DNA of 13,065 nucleotides from Clostridia bacterium (lineage in GTDB: Bacteria > Bacillota > Clostridia > Oscillospirales > SIG627). The notes under the pieces were generated by a model. It was not told the origin of the DNA. It saw only the letters and a program-made list of their open reading frames with translations, and did no database searches. The position numbers were made by a program, and so were the translations under genes. Below are positions 1 through 6,142 of this stretch, piece after piece. The first letter of the stretch is position 1. Each line of letters opens with the position of its first letter. The DNA lies in the NCBI GenBank assembly GCA_017453605.1, contig JAFTEP010000182.1, positions 1-13,065 of the forward strand, given 5' to 3'.

Positions 1-69
1 CGCGGCTCTCTCGAGGACCTCGAGCGGGAGCGTCGAAGGACCTGCCGCGAAATTATATACTCTTGCCAT
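1..69 (-). CDS. serC: Phosphoserine aminotransferase, N-terminal fragment (cut by window edge)
   Basis: Only the first 23 codons are inside the window, running off the left edge. They read MARVYNFAAGPSTLPLEVLE and so on, which matches the highly conserved SerC start (VYNFSAGPAxLPxEVL). SerC is a cytoplasmic PLP enzyme that transaminates 3-phosphohydroxypyruvate with glutamate to give phosphoserine in serine biosynthesis; the PLP lysine and the rest of the fold are outside the window. The ATG at 67-69 is preceded by an AGGAAGG ribosome binding site about 6 nt upstream and by its own promoter at 123-151. The neighbour upstream on the same strand is a D-2-hydroxyacid dehydrogenase. The identification rests on a short but distinctive motif. 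Confidence 0.85.
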   Translation of the reverse strand, partial: MARVYNFAAGPSTLPLEVLERAA

Positions 70-122
70 AGTGAACCTTCCTTTCGCCTGCTGACGGCGG
101 AAAAAATAAATATACGAATAGT

Positions 123-151
123 ATTTTACCAAAAAAACTAATAAAAGTCAA
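123..151 (-). promoter_or_regulatory. SigA-type promoter of serC
   Basis: On the minus strand a -35 box TTGACT (146-151) is followed by a 17-nt spacer and a -10 box TAAAAT (123-128). The start of transcription would be near 116, leaving a leader of about 46 nt before the serC ATG. The leader contains a short CGCC/GGCG hairpin possibility just before the ribosome binding site, too weak to call. Spacing and boxes match the other promoters of this window. Confidence 0.75.
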
Positions 152-191
152 TAGCGCCGTGATATAAAAAACCCACAAAATATGCCCGGAA

Positions 192-243
192 CGTACGGAA
201 AAAAAGCGCGAAAACGCATAAAATTGCAGTTTTTCCCCGTACG
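192..243 (-). terminator. Imperfect hairpin downstream of the dehydrogenase gene
   Basis: The arms at 192-205 and 230-243 can pair over 14 positions (seven perfect pairs of CGTACGG/CCGTACG, two G-U wobbles on the minus-strand RNA, then five A-U pairs). The loop contains a smaller GCG-TTTT-CGC hairpin followed on the minus strand by GC and seven T. It begins about 11 nt after the dehydrogenase stop codon, the expected place for a terminator. It lacks the compact GC-rich stem of the other terminators here, so efficiency is uncertain. Confidence 0.4.
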
Positions 244-253
244 GCGGAAAAAC

Positions 254-1255
254 TCAGACGATCCTGTTGAGAGACGCGCCTGAGAGATATGCGCGGATGT
301 TGTCGGCGATCGTTTTTGCGCAGCGCTCTCTCGCCTCGAACGAACCCCAGGCCATGTGCGGAGTCAGGCAGACGTTTTCAAACGAGCGGATCCTATAAAA
401 CGGGTGATCCTCTCCGAAGGGCTCGCGGGAATAAACGTCGCAGCCGAAGCCGCCGAGCCTTCCCGAAGCGACGGCGTCTGCGACCGCCTTCTCATCCGTG
501 ACTGCTCCGCGCGCCGCGTTGATGAGGAGCGCCCCGGGCTTCATCAGAGAAATACGGCGGGAGTCTATGAGCGAGCGCGTCGAGTCGTTCAGCGGGACGT
601 GCAGGCTTATGATGTCGCTCGTGCGGCAGAGAGTGTCTATATCTTCAAGAGGCCAGTCCCCCTCTTTTTTCCTGCGGCACACCGAGACCTCGGCACCGAG
701 AGCGGACGCGGCGTGCGCTACCGCCGAGCCTATCGCTCCGCCGCCGACCACGCCCCACTTCATCGAGGCGATCTCGTGATAGACCGGCTCGAGTCGGTTG
801 GCGACGCCGGAAGACGAGTAAGCCCCGGACGAAACGTAGTCCCTGTACTGTCCGAGGTGCGTCGCAAGATAGAGCGCCATCGCGAGAGTGATCTGGCAGA
901 CGCTCGGCGTCGAATAGCCCGGCACGTTCGCGAGCGCGATCCCGAGCTGTCCGCAGGCGGCGGTATCTATGTTGTCAAAGCCCGTCGCGGCGACGCAGAT
1001 CAGTTTCAGGCTCTTCGCCGAGCGCAGGACCTGTGCGCCGAGCTTCACCTTGTTCAGAACGGCGACTTCGCAGCCCTCGAGCCTTTCATTCAGGATCTCC
1101 GGCGGGGTAGAAGAGAAGACCTCGGCGTCTCCGAGGGACGTGATCGGCGTGAGGTCGAGATCCGCGCCGAGAGTCGACGCGTCGAGGATCTTTATTTTCA
1201 CTTTCGATCCGGTCGTTTCGGATTTTTCGGTTTTTTCGGATTTTTCAATCTTCAT
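254..1255 (-). CDS. D-2-hydroxyacid dehydrogenase, NAD-dependent (glycerate/hydroxypyruvate dehydrogenase-like)
   Basis: This 333-residue cytoplasmic enzyme should oxidise or reduce a small D-2-hydroxy/2-keto acid with NAD(H). The substrate-binding domain halves flank a Rossmann fold with VVGGGAIG at 169-176. The catalytic triad of the family is present: Arg249 in NAARG, Glu278 in REPF and His300 in TPHMAWGS. The A-W-G-S context after the catalytic His resembles glycerate/hydroxypyruvate reductases more than SerA (TPHIGAST), and there is no C-terminal ACT domain, so it is probably not classical phosphoglycerate dehydrogenase, though serC lies next downstream. The ATG at 1253-1255 lies inside the end of the preceding methyltransferase gene (11-nt overlap) with GGAG about 10 nt upstream, typical of translational coupling. 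The first 18 residues are a lysine/glutamate-rich extension from a 9-bp repeat; an in-frame GTG at codon 19 (1199-1201) is an alternative start fitting the usual family length. Exact substrate is inferred only. Confidence 0.85.
   Translation of the reverse strand: MKIEKSEKTEKSETTGSKVKIKILDASTLGADLDLTPITSLGDAEVFSSTPPEILNERLEGCEVAVLNKVKLGAQVLRSAKSLKLICVAATGFDNIDTAACGQLGIALANVPGYSTPSVCQITLAMALYLATHLGQYRDYVSSGAYSSSGVANRLEPVYHEIASMKWGVVGGGAIGSAVAHAASALGAEVSVCRRKKEGDWPLEDIDTLCRTSDIISLHVPLNDSTRSLIDSRRISLMKPGALLINAARGAVTDEKAVADAVASGRLGGFGCDVYSREPFGEDHPFYRIRSFENVCLTPHMAWGSFEARERCAKTIADNIRAYLSGASLNRIV
1211..1246 (-). repeat. Four tandem 9-bp units in the dehydrogenase 5' end
   Basis: Codons 4-15 of the dehydrogenase consist of four consecutive 9-bp units: GAAAAATCC, GAAAAAACC, GAAAAATCC and GAAACGACC. 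They encode EKS-EKT-EKS-ETT. The unit length is a multiple of three, so copy-number change would lengthen or shorten the extension without a frameshift. The segment lies between the ATG and the alternative GTG start. Confidence 0.75.
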
Positions 1256-1991
1256 ACAGTTCGCTCTCCATCGTTCTCGTCGAGGAATTTTTCAGCCGCC
1301 TGAACTCGACGTTCATCCCGGGCGCGGCGCCCTTTACAGCGCGTATCAGAAAAAGCTCCGGCTTCCCGTCGCCGCGCGTGTCTACGAATCTGAGATTTTT
1401 CGGCTCCAGGCCGTTCTCCCTGAGGGAACAGAGCATATCCGCGAGCCTATCGGGACGGCAGACCGCGAAAAAGAGCCCGCCGTTTTTCAAGATCGCGGAC
1501 GCGGCGCGGCACACGCCGGCGAGAGTGCAGAAAAGCTCGTGTCTTGCGCCGAGGCGCTTGGGGTCGCTTGACGCGAAGCCCGAGGAGAGCTTCACGTACG
1601 GCGGGTTCGTGAACACGAAATCGACCGGGGCTTTTAAAAGTTTTTGGGCGTCGTTCAGATCTCCGCAGACGGCCCTCACCCTGTCCTGAAGAGAGAACGA
1701 AGCGAAATTTTCTTCGGCGAGAGCGGCGTAATCGGGGTCGATCTCCAGAGCAGTGACGCTCTTGAAATCCTGCGAGCGCGAGAGCAGGACGGGGATCACT
1801 CCGCTCCCGGTCCCGAATTCGACGCCCGAAAGCTTCCGGGAGGGCAGCCGCACGAAGTCCGCGAGGAGCACCGCGTCCGTGCCGAAGGAAAAGCCGCGCC
1901 TGAACTGCGCGAAATATTCCCCCTCGAAAAGCTCGTCGGATCTTTTTTCTCTTCCCGGATCAGCGGCGCTTTGATCCCGACAGTCTCTCAT
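1245..1991 (-). CDS. trmN6: TrmN6-family tRNA1(Val) (adenine-N6)-methyltransferase
   Basis: A 248-residue class I SAM-dependent methyltransferase. It has the SAM-binding motif EFGTGSG at 58-64, an acidic residue after strand 2 (ALEIDPD at 81-87) and the N6-adenine catalytic motif NPPY at 129-132. The segment GFSFGTDAVLLADF before motif I is characteristic of the YfiC/TrmN6 group, which methylates A37 of a tRNA in E. coli; PrmC and other NPPY enzymes lack it. The tRNA target here is inferred from family. The N-terminus has about 15 extra charged residues with no counterpart that I recognise. The ATG lies 32 nt inside the 3' end of the ATPase gene with a GGGGGA ribosome binding site 7 nt or so upstream, and the stop overlaps the next gene, so the three genes form one coupled operon. 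Confidence 0.82.
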   Translation of the reverse strand: MRDCRDQSAADPGREKRSDELFEGEYFAQFRRGFSFGTDAVLLADFVRLPSRKLSGVEFGTGSGVIPVLLSRSQDFKSVTALEIDPDYAALAEENFASFSLQDRVRAVCGDLNDAQKLLKAPVDFVFTNPPYVKLSSGFASSDPKRLGARHELFCTLAGVCRAASAILKNGGLFFAVCRPDRLADMLCSLRENGLEPKNLRFVDTRGDGKPELFLIRAVKGAAPGMNVEFRRLKNSSTRTMESELYED

Positions 1992-4209
1992 AGATCATCC
2001 CCCACAATCTGAACGCGCCCTTTGACACCGCCTGGCACACGGCAGCCGATCCGGCGCAGCAGGCGAGAGTGACGGCGTCCGGCAGAGCCACTCCGAACAC
2101 CCCGCCGAGAATAAAGAACGCCAGAACGAAGCTCGTAACGGACAGCGCCGCGACGGCGGCGCGGTATCTGTTGAAGGGCCGCATCACGCCGCAGAGCACC
2201 GAAAGGACGCAGAGATAGCTGACAAGCACGACCGCTCCGTTGAGCGCGCTGCCCGTCGCTCCGGTGAAGCGGCTCAGATACAGAACGCACAGCACCGACA
2301 GCGCCGACGAAAGTCCCGCCGGGAAGGCGTGCGCGACGATGTTCTTGAAAAAGTCGCCCTTTATGCGGTCGCGCGAGGGCTCGAGTCCCAGAAGAAACGA
2401 CGGCATCCCGATCCCGCAGACGCCGATCAGCGTCAGTTTTATCGGATCGAAGGGGTAGACGAAGCCGAAGACGAGCGCGGCGAGGGTGAGGAGCGCCGAG
2501 AGAACGGTCTTCGTCAGAAACACCGAGCCCGATCTTTCGACGTTTCCGATGCACTGTCTGCCCTGCGCGACGACGTGCGGCAGGGAGCAGAAATCGTCGT
2601 CGAGCATCACAAGGCTCGCAGAATTTCTCGCGGCGGCGGTCCCGGAGACCGGAGCGACCGCGCAGTCGCTCTCTCGCATCGCCTGCACGTCGTTGACTCC
2701 GTCCCCTGTCATCGCGACCGTGTGTCCGGCCTTTTTGAGAGCCCGGATGATGAGCTTCTTCCTCTCCGGCGTGACCCGGGCGAAGACGGTCGTTTTGTCG
2801 GCTTCGAGAGCGAGCTCTTCGTCGGAGAGCTTCGAAACGTCGACGGCGTTGTCGGAGTTTTTCACTCCCGCGAGAGAAGCGATCCTGGAGACCGTCTTCA
2901 CGTTGTCGCCGGAAATGATCCTGATGTCGACGTTCTGCGAATAAAAATACGCGAGGGCTTCGTTTATACCCGATCTGAGCCTGTCGGAGAGCGTCACCGC
3001 GCCGAGAGGCACTGGGTCAGAAATCTTGCCGTTCTCATCGAAGCCTCCGCGCCAGAGACAGATCACTCTCGTCCTGCCGGCGGCTTCCTCGACGAAATCC
3101 TTCTGCTCCCGGCCGAGAGCCCCGACGATCTCGGGAGCGCCGAGGATCAGAGAATCATCCCCGACCTTCACGGCGGAATACTTTCTTGCGGAATCGAAGG
3201 GCAAAAAGGCGTCCGGCCCGATCTTATCGCCGCCGAAGCGCGCCCTCAGCGCCCTGAGCGTCGCGCCGCCGTCGGAAGAAGCCGAAACGAACTTTTTCAG
3301 CATCTCTTCAAAGTCCTCAGACCACGCCCTGATCTCTTCGACCTGCATATCCCCGGTGGTGAGTGTCCCGGTCTTGTCGAGGCACACCGTGTCCGTCCTC
3401 GCAAGAGATTCGATAGAATAGAGCTCCTGCACGAGAACGTTCTTTTTTGCCAGCCGCACGACGCCGATCGCGAGCACGGTGCTGGTCAGAAGCATCAGCC
3501 CGTCCGGGATCATCCCCACAAGAGACGCCGCCGTCGGCACTACCGCCGCGGCAAGATCCCGCCCCGAAGCCTTGAGCTGACCCAGGAGCATCAGCGCCCC
3601 GACCGGGACGATGAACACGGATATGATGAAAATGACCCTGTTGAGGGAGGCGAGCATCACGCTCTTCTTCGCGCCGTCGCCCTTCATCGCGCGGGTGATC
3701 CCCGCGGCGTAGCAGTCGGCGCCGATCTTTTCGGCGCGCATCACGACAAATCCCGATCTCATAGTCGTGCCCGAAAGCAGCGCGTCTCCGGGCAGCTTTT
3801 CGACCGCCTCCTCCTCTCCGGTGAGGCTCGATTCGTCGACGCTCGCCCTGCCCTCGGTCACGGTTCCGTCGCAGACGATCCCGTCGCCCGCCTCGAGTTC
3901 GACGAGGTCTCCGGCTTCAAGCTCCGAGCGGCTTATCTTTTCGGTCTTTCCGTTTCTTCTGACCTTCACGAGATCCTGCGTGACGAGCCTCAGCTTTTCG
4001 AGAGTGCGCTTGGCTTTGAGTTCCCAGAACACCCCGATCGCAAAATTCGTGACGACGGTCCCCATGAACAGAAGGTTCTTGAAGCTCCCGCAGAATATCA
4101 GAGCGAGAGCGAGGATAATATTTATCAGGTTGAACAGTGTGAAAAGATGCTCCGTGACGATCCTGAGGGCGCTTTTGGTCCTGACGTCAAAGTCCCTGTT
4201 TTTCTTCAT
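1960..4209 (-). CDS. P-type cation-transporting ATPase, CtpE-like
   Basis: A 749-residue integral membrane ion pump. Visible elements in order: two membrane segments at about 21-42 and 46-65; actuator domain with SLTGE (128-132); membrane pair near 190-255 with the ion-site motif PDGL at 235-238; phosphorylation site DKTGTLT with Asp278; nucleotide-binding domain (KYSAV at 343); SGDN at 433-436; TPERK at 480-484; hinge TGDGVND at 501-507; and about six C-terminal membrane helices between 560 and 730. The stretch LVGMIPDGLMLLTS, then LVQELYSIESLARTDTVCLDKTG, resembles mycobacterial CtpE and related Firmicute pumps; CtpE has been linked to calcium uptake, but the ion here is not shown by sequence. 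The usual N-terminal segment before helix 1 is missing: a stop codon lies ten codons before the ATG with no start between. First gene of a three-gene operon from the promoter at 4273-4301. Confidence 0.88.
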   Translation of the reverse strand: MKKNRDFDVRTKSALRIVTEHLFTLFNLINIILALALIFCGSFKNLLFMGTVVTNFAIGVFWELKAKRTLEKLRLVTQDLVKVRRNGKTEKISRSELEAGDLVELEAGDGIVCDGTVTEGRASVDESSLTGEEEAVEKLPGDALLSGTTMRSGFVVMRAEKIGADCYAAGITRAMKGDGAKKSVMLASLNRVIFIISVFIVPVGALMLLGQLKASGRDLAAAVVPTAASLVGMIPDGLMLLTSTVLAIGVVRLAKKNVLVQELYSIESLARTDTVCLDKTGTLTTGDMQVEEIRAWSEDFEEMLKKFVSASSDGGATLRALRARFGGDKIGPDAFLPFDSARKYSAVKVGDDSLILGAPEIVGALGREQKDFVEEAAGRTRVICLWRGGFDENGKISDPVPLGAVTLSDRLRSGINEALAYFYSQNVDIRIISGDNVKTVSRIASLAGVKNSDNAVDVSKLSDEELALEADKTTVFARVTPERKKLIIRALKKAGHTVAMTGDGVNDVQAMRESDCAVAPVSGTAAARNSASLVMLDDDFCSLPHVVAQGRQCIGNVERSGSVFLTKTVLSALLTLAALVFGFVYPFDPIKLTLIGVCGIGMPSFLLGLEPSRDRIKGDFFKNIVAHAFPAGLSSALSVLCVLYLSRFTGATGSALNGAVVLVSYLCVLSVLCGVMRPFNRYRAAVAALSVTSFVLAFFILGGVFGVALPDAVTLACCAGSAAVCQAVSKGAFRLWGMIYERLSGSKRR

Positions 4210-4272
4210 TTCGATGCCTCTGAAGTCCCGCGGGTCTCATTACGCCCGCTTTTTCGGTCCGAGTTTATCATA

Positions 4273-4301
4273 ATTGTAAACTTTTCCGGACAAAAAGTCA
4301 A
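4273..4301 (-). promoter_or_regulatory. SigA-type promoter of the ATPase operon
   Basis: Minus-strand -35 box TTGACT (4296-4301), 17-nt spacer, -10 box TACAAT (4273-4278). Transcription would start near 4266, giving a leader of about 56 nt before the ATPase ATG. The promoter is back-to-back with that of the plus-strand gene at 4381. Confidence 0.8.
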
Positions 4302-4325
4302 TATTTGCGGGCTCTTTATTGACTT
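4295..4325. repeat. Perfect 9-bp inverted repeat spanning the two divergent -35 boxes
   Basis: AAGTCAATA at 4295-4303 and its exact reverse complement TATTGACTT at 4317-4325 are separated by 13 nt. Each arm contains the -35 box of one of the two divergent promoters. Centre-to-centre distance is 22 nt, about two helical turns, so a dimeric regulator could cover both. It may equally be just two similar -35 boxes; no regulator gene is nearby. Confidence 0.5.
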
Positions 4326-4347
4326 GAAGCGGATTATTTGATAAAAT
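4319..4347 (+). promoter_or_regulatory. SigA-type promoter of the zinc-ribbon gene
   Basis: Plus-strand -35 box TTGACT (4319-4324), 17-nt spacer, -10 box TAAAAT (4342-4347). Transcription would start near 4354, about 27 nt before the ATG at 4381, which has an AAGGG ribosome binding site 7-8 nt upstream. Confidence 0.8.
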
Positions 4348-4380
4348 ATACAGTGTATTTTTGAAAAGAAGGGATAAAGA

Positions 4381-5304
4381 ATGTCAAAGGACTATCTCAA
4401 ACCGGTCAGAGACCTCGTTTTCGACTTCGTCTACGAGGGCTGTCCGGTCGCGCTCTCCTCGGGCTGTCTGTTGACGGACGTCGAGGATCAGTCCCTGTAC
4501 CTGTCCCTGACTTTCAAGAACGTGTCCGAAAAGACCGTGACGGGTCTTGCCGCCGAGGTCTGGCTCTACTATACGGAAAAAGCCAACCTCCCGGACGAGA
4601 AAATGAAGATCGAATACGACCTGACCCGTGCTCCCGAGGGCTTCTACACCGCCGAGGGCAGAAGGTTCGGATCGCGCGTCGCCGCGCCCGGAAGAGACTT
4701 CGGCAGCGACTACTACTACCCTGTCAACGAGAGCCGCTTCGACCGGATGAACGTGATGATAAAGCGCGTAGACTACTCGGACAATACCAGCCAAAGCTTC
4801 TCCTCCCTCCCCGTGACCGGCTTCTCGAAAATGGAAGAGAGCTTCGGCGAATTCGAAAAGAAGGCCTACGAGAGGATCAACCTCTATTCCAAGCTCGAGC
4901 ACAAATTCCCCGCAAAGGTCCTCCCGATGGTCAACTCGCAGCTCTGGATCTGCTGCTGCGGCGCGAAAAACAAGCTGGAGCGCGAGACCTGCGACGTCTG
5001 CGGCAGAGACAAGATGTGGCAGCTGGCAAATCTCAATATGGAAGCGATAGAGAACACCGCGCAGGAGCTCAGGGAGGAACGCAGCGCCGACGTCGCCTTC
5101 ATCACCAAGATGCAGGACCGCTCGAACGTCACCGTGAAGAGCCAGCAGCAGGACATCGAGCGCATAAGGCGCGAGCAGAAGGAAGCGATGCTCCACGTCA
5201 GAAAGCAGCAGAGAAGAAGCGACTTCAAAAAGAAGATCGCGATCATCCTCTTCGTGCTCTGGATCGCCGTCTCCCTGATCGTGTTCTTCATGTCGCACAG
5301 ATAA
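4381..5304 (+). CDS. Unrecognised zinc-ribbon protein with C-terminal membrane anchor
   Basis: I do not recognise a named family for this 307-residue protein. Residues 1-150 look like a beta-rich domain (alternating hydrophobic stretches such as LYLSLTFKNVSEKTVTGLAAEVWLYY, resembling FxLMF/Ig-like sandwich folds). Residues 189-208 form a probable zinc ribbon, W-x-C-x-C-G then nine or ten residues and C-x2-C-G (Cys191, 193, 204, 207, with an extra Cys192). Residues 222-282 are highly charged and likely coiled coil. A single hydrophobic segment at about 286-303 follows three lysines and ends four residues before the C-terminus. There is no signal peptide, so it should be a tail-anchored protein with its bulk in the cytoplasm. 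It starts after a clear promoter and ribosome binding site, and the PHP gene follows after 38 nt, suggesting an operon. Function unknown; a scaffold or sensor role would be speculation. Confidence 0.8.
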   Translation: MSKDYLKPVRDLVFDFVYEGCPVALSSGCLLTDVEDQSLYLSLTFKNVSEKTVTGLAAEVWLYYTEKANLPDEKMKIEYDLTRAPEGFYTAEGRRFGSRVAAPGRDFGSDYYYPVNESRFDRMNVMIKRVDYSDNTSQSFSSLPVTGFSKMEESFGEFEKKAYERINLYSKLEHKFPAKVLPMVNSQLWICCCGAKNKLERETCDVCGRDKMWQLANLNMEAIENTAQELREERSADVAFITKMQDRSNVTVKSQQQDIERIRREQKEAMLHVRKQQRRSDFKKKIAIILFVLWIAVSLIVFFMSHR

Positions 5305-5342
5305 AACGAGAGTTCCCCTACAGAAAGGAAAGTGGATATAAC

Positions 5343-6038
5343 TTGAAGATCGAAACGCACGTCCACACCCTCGAATCCTCGCGCTGCGGACACGTTCCCG
5401 CGAAGAGGGTCGCCGAGGCTTACGCGCAGGCGGGGTACGACGCGGTGATCGTGACCGATCACTACAACACCGAAAACCTCTCAGTCTGCGCTCAGAAGGG
5501 ACTTTCCAAGACCGACCTGTTTCTGGACGGCTACCGCAAAGTCAAGGAGGAGGGCGAAAAGCTCGGGCTCAGGGTCTTCCTCGGAGCTGAGCTGCGGTTC
5601 TCCAAGTCCAACGAGAACGACTATCTCGTCTACGGTCTCGACGAAGAGTTCTTCATCGCAAACCCTGATATCGATCTTATGCGCTTCTCGCAGTTTCTCG
5701 ATATGAAGCCCGAAAAGGCACTCGTCTATCAGGCTCACCCGTTCCGCAACGGGATGACGGTGACCGATCCGAAACGGCTCTTCGGGATGGAGGTCTTCAA
5801 CGGCCACGAGGGCCACGATTCGAGGAATTCCTTCGCGCTCGCCTGGGCAAAGCACTTCGGGCTCCGTCCGATCGCCGGCTCAGACGCGCACCGCGAGGAG
5901 GCGCTCTGTCACGGAGGCATCCTGACCTCCCGCGACGTAAACAGTATGGACGAGCTTCTGATGGTGCTCAAGGCTGAGGATTACGCTGTTTTCAATAAAA
6001 ATCTGTTCGACAAGAAGTGGGGTCCCGCGGTCTATTGA
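5343..6038 (+). CDS. PHP-domain metal-dependent phosphoesterase, TTG start
   Basis: A 231-residue cytoplasmic protein of the polymerase-and-histidinol-phosphatase (PHP) superfamily. All the usual metal ligands are visible: THVHT (His6, His8), TDH (Asp39, His40), Glu83 in GAELRF, His132 in YQAHPFRN, His155 in FNGHEG, and GSDAH (Asp181, His183). The family hydrolyses phosphomonoesters or nucleotides; the substrate cannot be read from the sequence. The fold starts with the first His motif, so the TTG at 5343-5345 is the only sensible start: no ATG or GTG lies in frame between it and the upstream gene, and AAAGGAA lies about 13 nt upstream with GTGGA closer. The weak start and long spacing suggest low expression or coupling to the zinc-ribbon gene. 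It could be cotranscribed with carAB, which begins 104 nt later. Confidence 0.85.
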   Translation: MKIETHVHTLESSRCGHVPAKRVAEAYAQAGYDAVIVTDHYNTENLSVCAQKGLSKTDLFLDGYRKVKEEGEKLGLRVFLGAELRFSKSNENDYLVYGLDEEFFIANPDIDLMRFSQFLDMKPEKALVYQAHPFRNGMTVTDPKRLFGMEVFNGHEGHDSRNSFALAWAKHFGLRPIAGSDAHREEALCHGGILTSRDVNSMDELLMVLKAEDYAVFNKNLFDKKWGPAVY

Positions 6039-6042
6039 CGCC

Positions 6043-6065
6043 GGCGGCGCCCCGCTCGCCTTTTT
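6043..6065 (+). terminator. Weak terminator-like hairpin after the PHP gene
   Basis: GGCG (6043-6046) can pair with CGCC (6057-6060), or GCGG (6044-6047) with CCGC (6052-6055), followed directly by five T at 6061-6065. Stems are only four pairs long, so this would at best be a leaky terminator between the PHP gene and carA. Confidence 0.3.
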
Positions 6066-6072
6066 CAGGGCG

Positions 6073-6142
6073 CAATCAAAACGGAACAAGAAAAAGAAGA
6101 AAAACAAGAAGAAGAAACAAGAAAAAAAGAAAAAAAGAAAAA
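6073..6142 (+). other. A/G-rich low-complexity leader of carA
   Basis: About 70 bases directly before the carA ATG are almost entirely A and G with a few C and no T beyond the first bases; the last 25 are AAAAAAAG-type repeats. No SigA-like -10 box is visible between the PHP stop and carA, and no strong Shine-Dalgarno sequence is present, only GAAGAAGAA-type weak matches. The tract is unstructured and could act as an A-rich ribosome loading region. In frame with carA it would encode a lysine/arginine stretch, but CarA homologues begin near the ATG at 6143, so I treat it as untranslated. Confidence 0.55.

Noticed and set aside
4230..4254. GCGGG/CCCGC hairpin followed by five T on the plus strand in the ATPase leader
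   Set aside because: It points away from the ATPase transcript and no plus-strand gene precedes it; a 5-bp stem with a 10-nt loop is likely by chance.
2329..4341. 670-codon open frame on the plus strand, antisense to the P-type ATPase
   Set aside because: It mirrors the codon pattern of the ATPase; its product is arginine/aspartate/histidine-rich with no recognisable domain, and it has no promoter or ribosome binding site. Long antisense frames are expected with strong G/C third-position bias.
4384..5298. 304-codon open frame antisense to the zinc-ribbon gene
   Set aside because: Shadow of the real gene: no ribosome binding site, low-complexity composition, and the plus strand has a clear promoter, start and domain structure.
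6017..6142. 42-codon in-frame upstream extension of carA
   Set aside because: It starts inside the PHP gene, is made of the low-complexity A/G tract (Lys/Arg-rich) and has no counterpart in CarA proteins.
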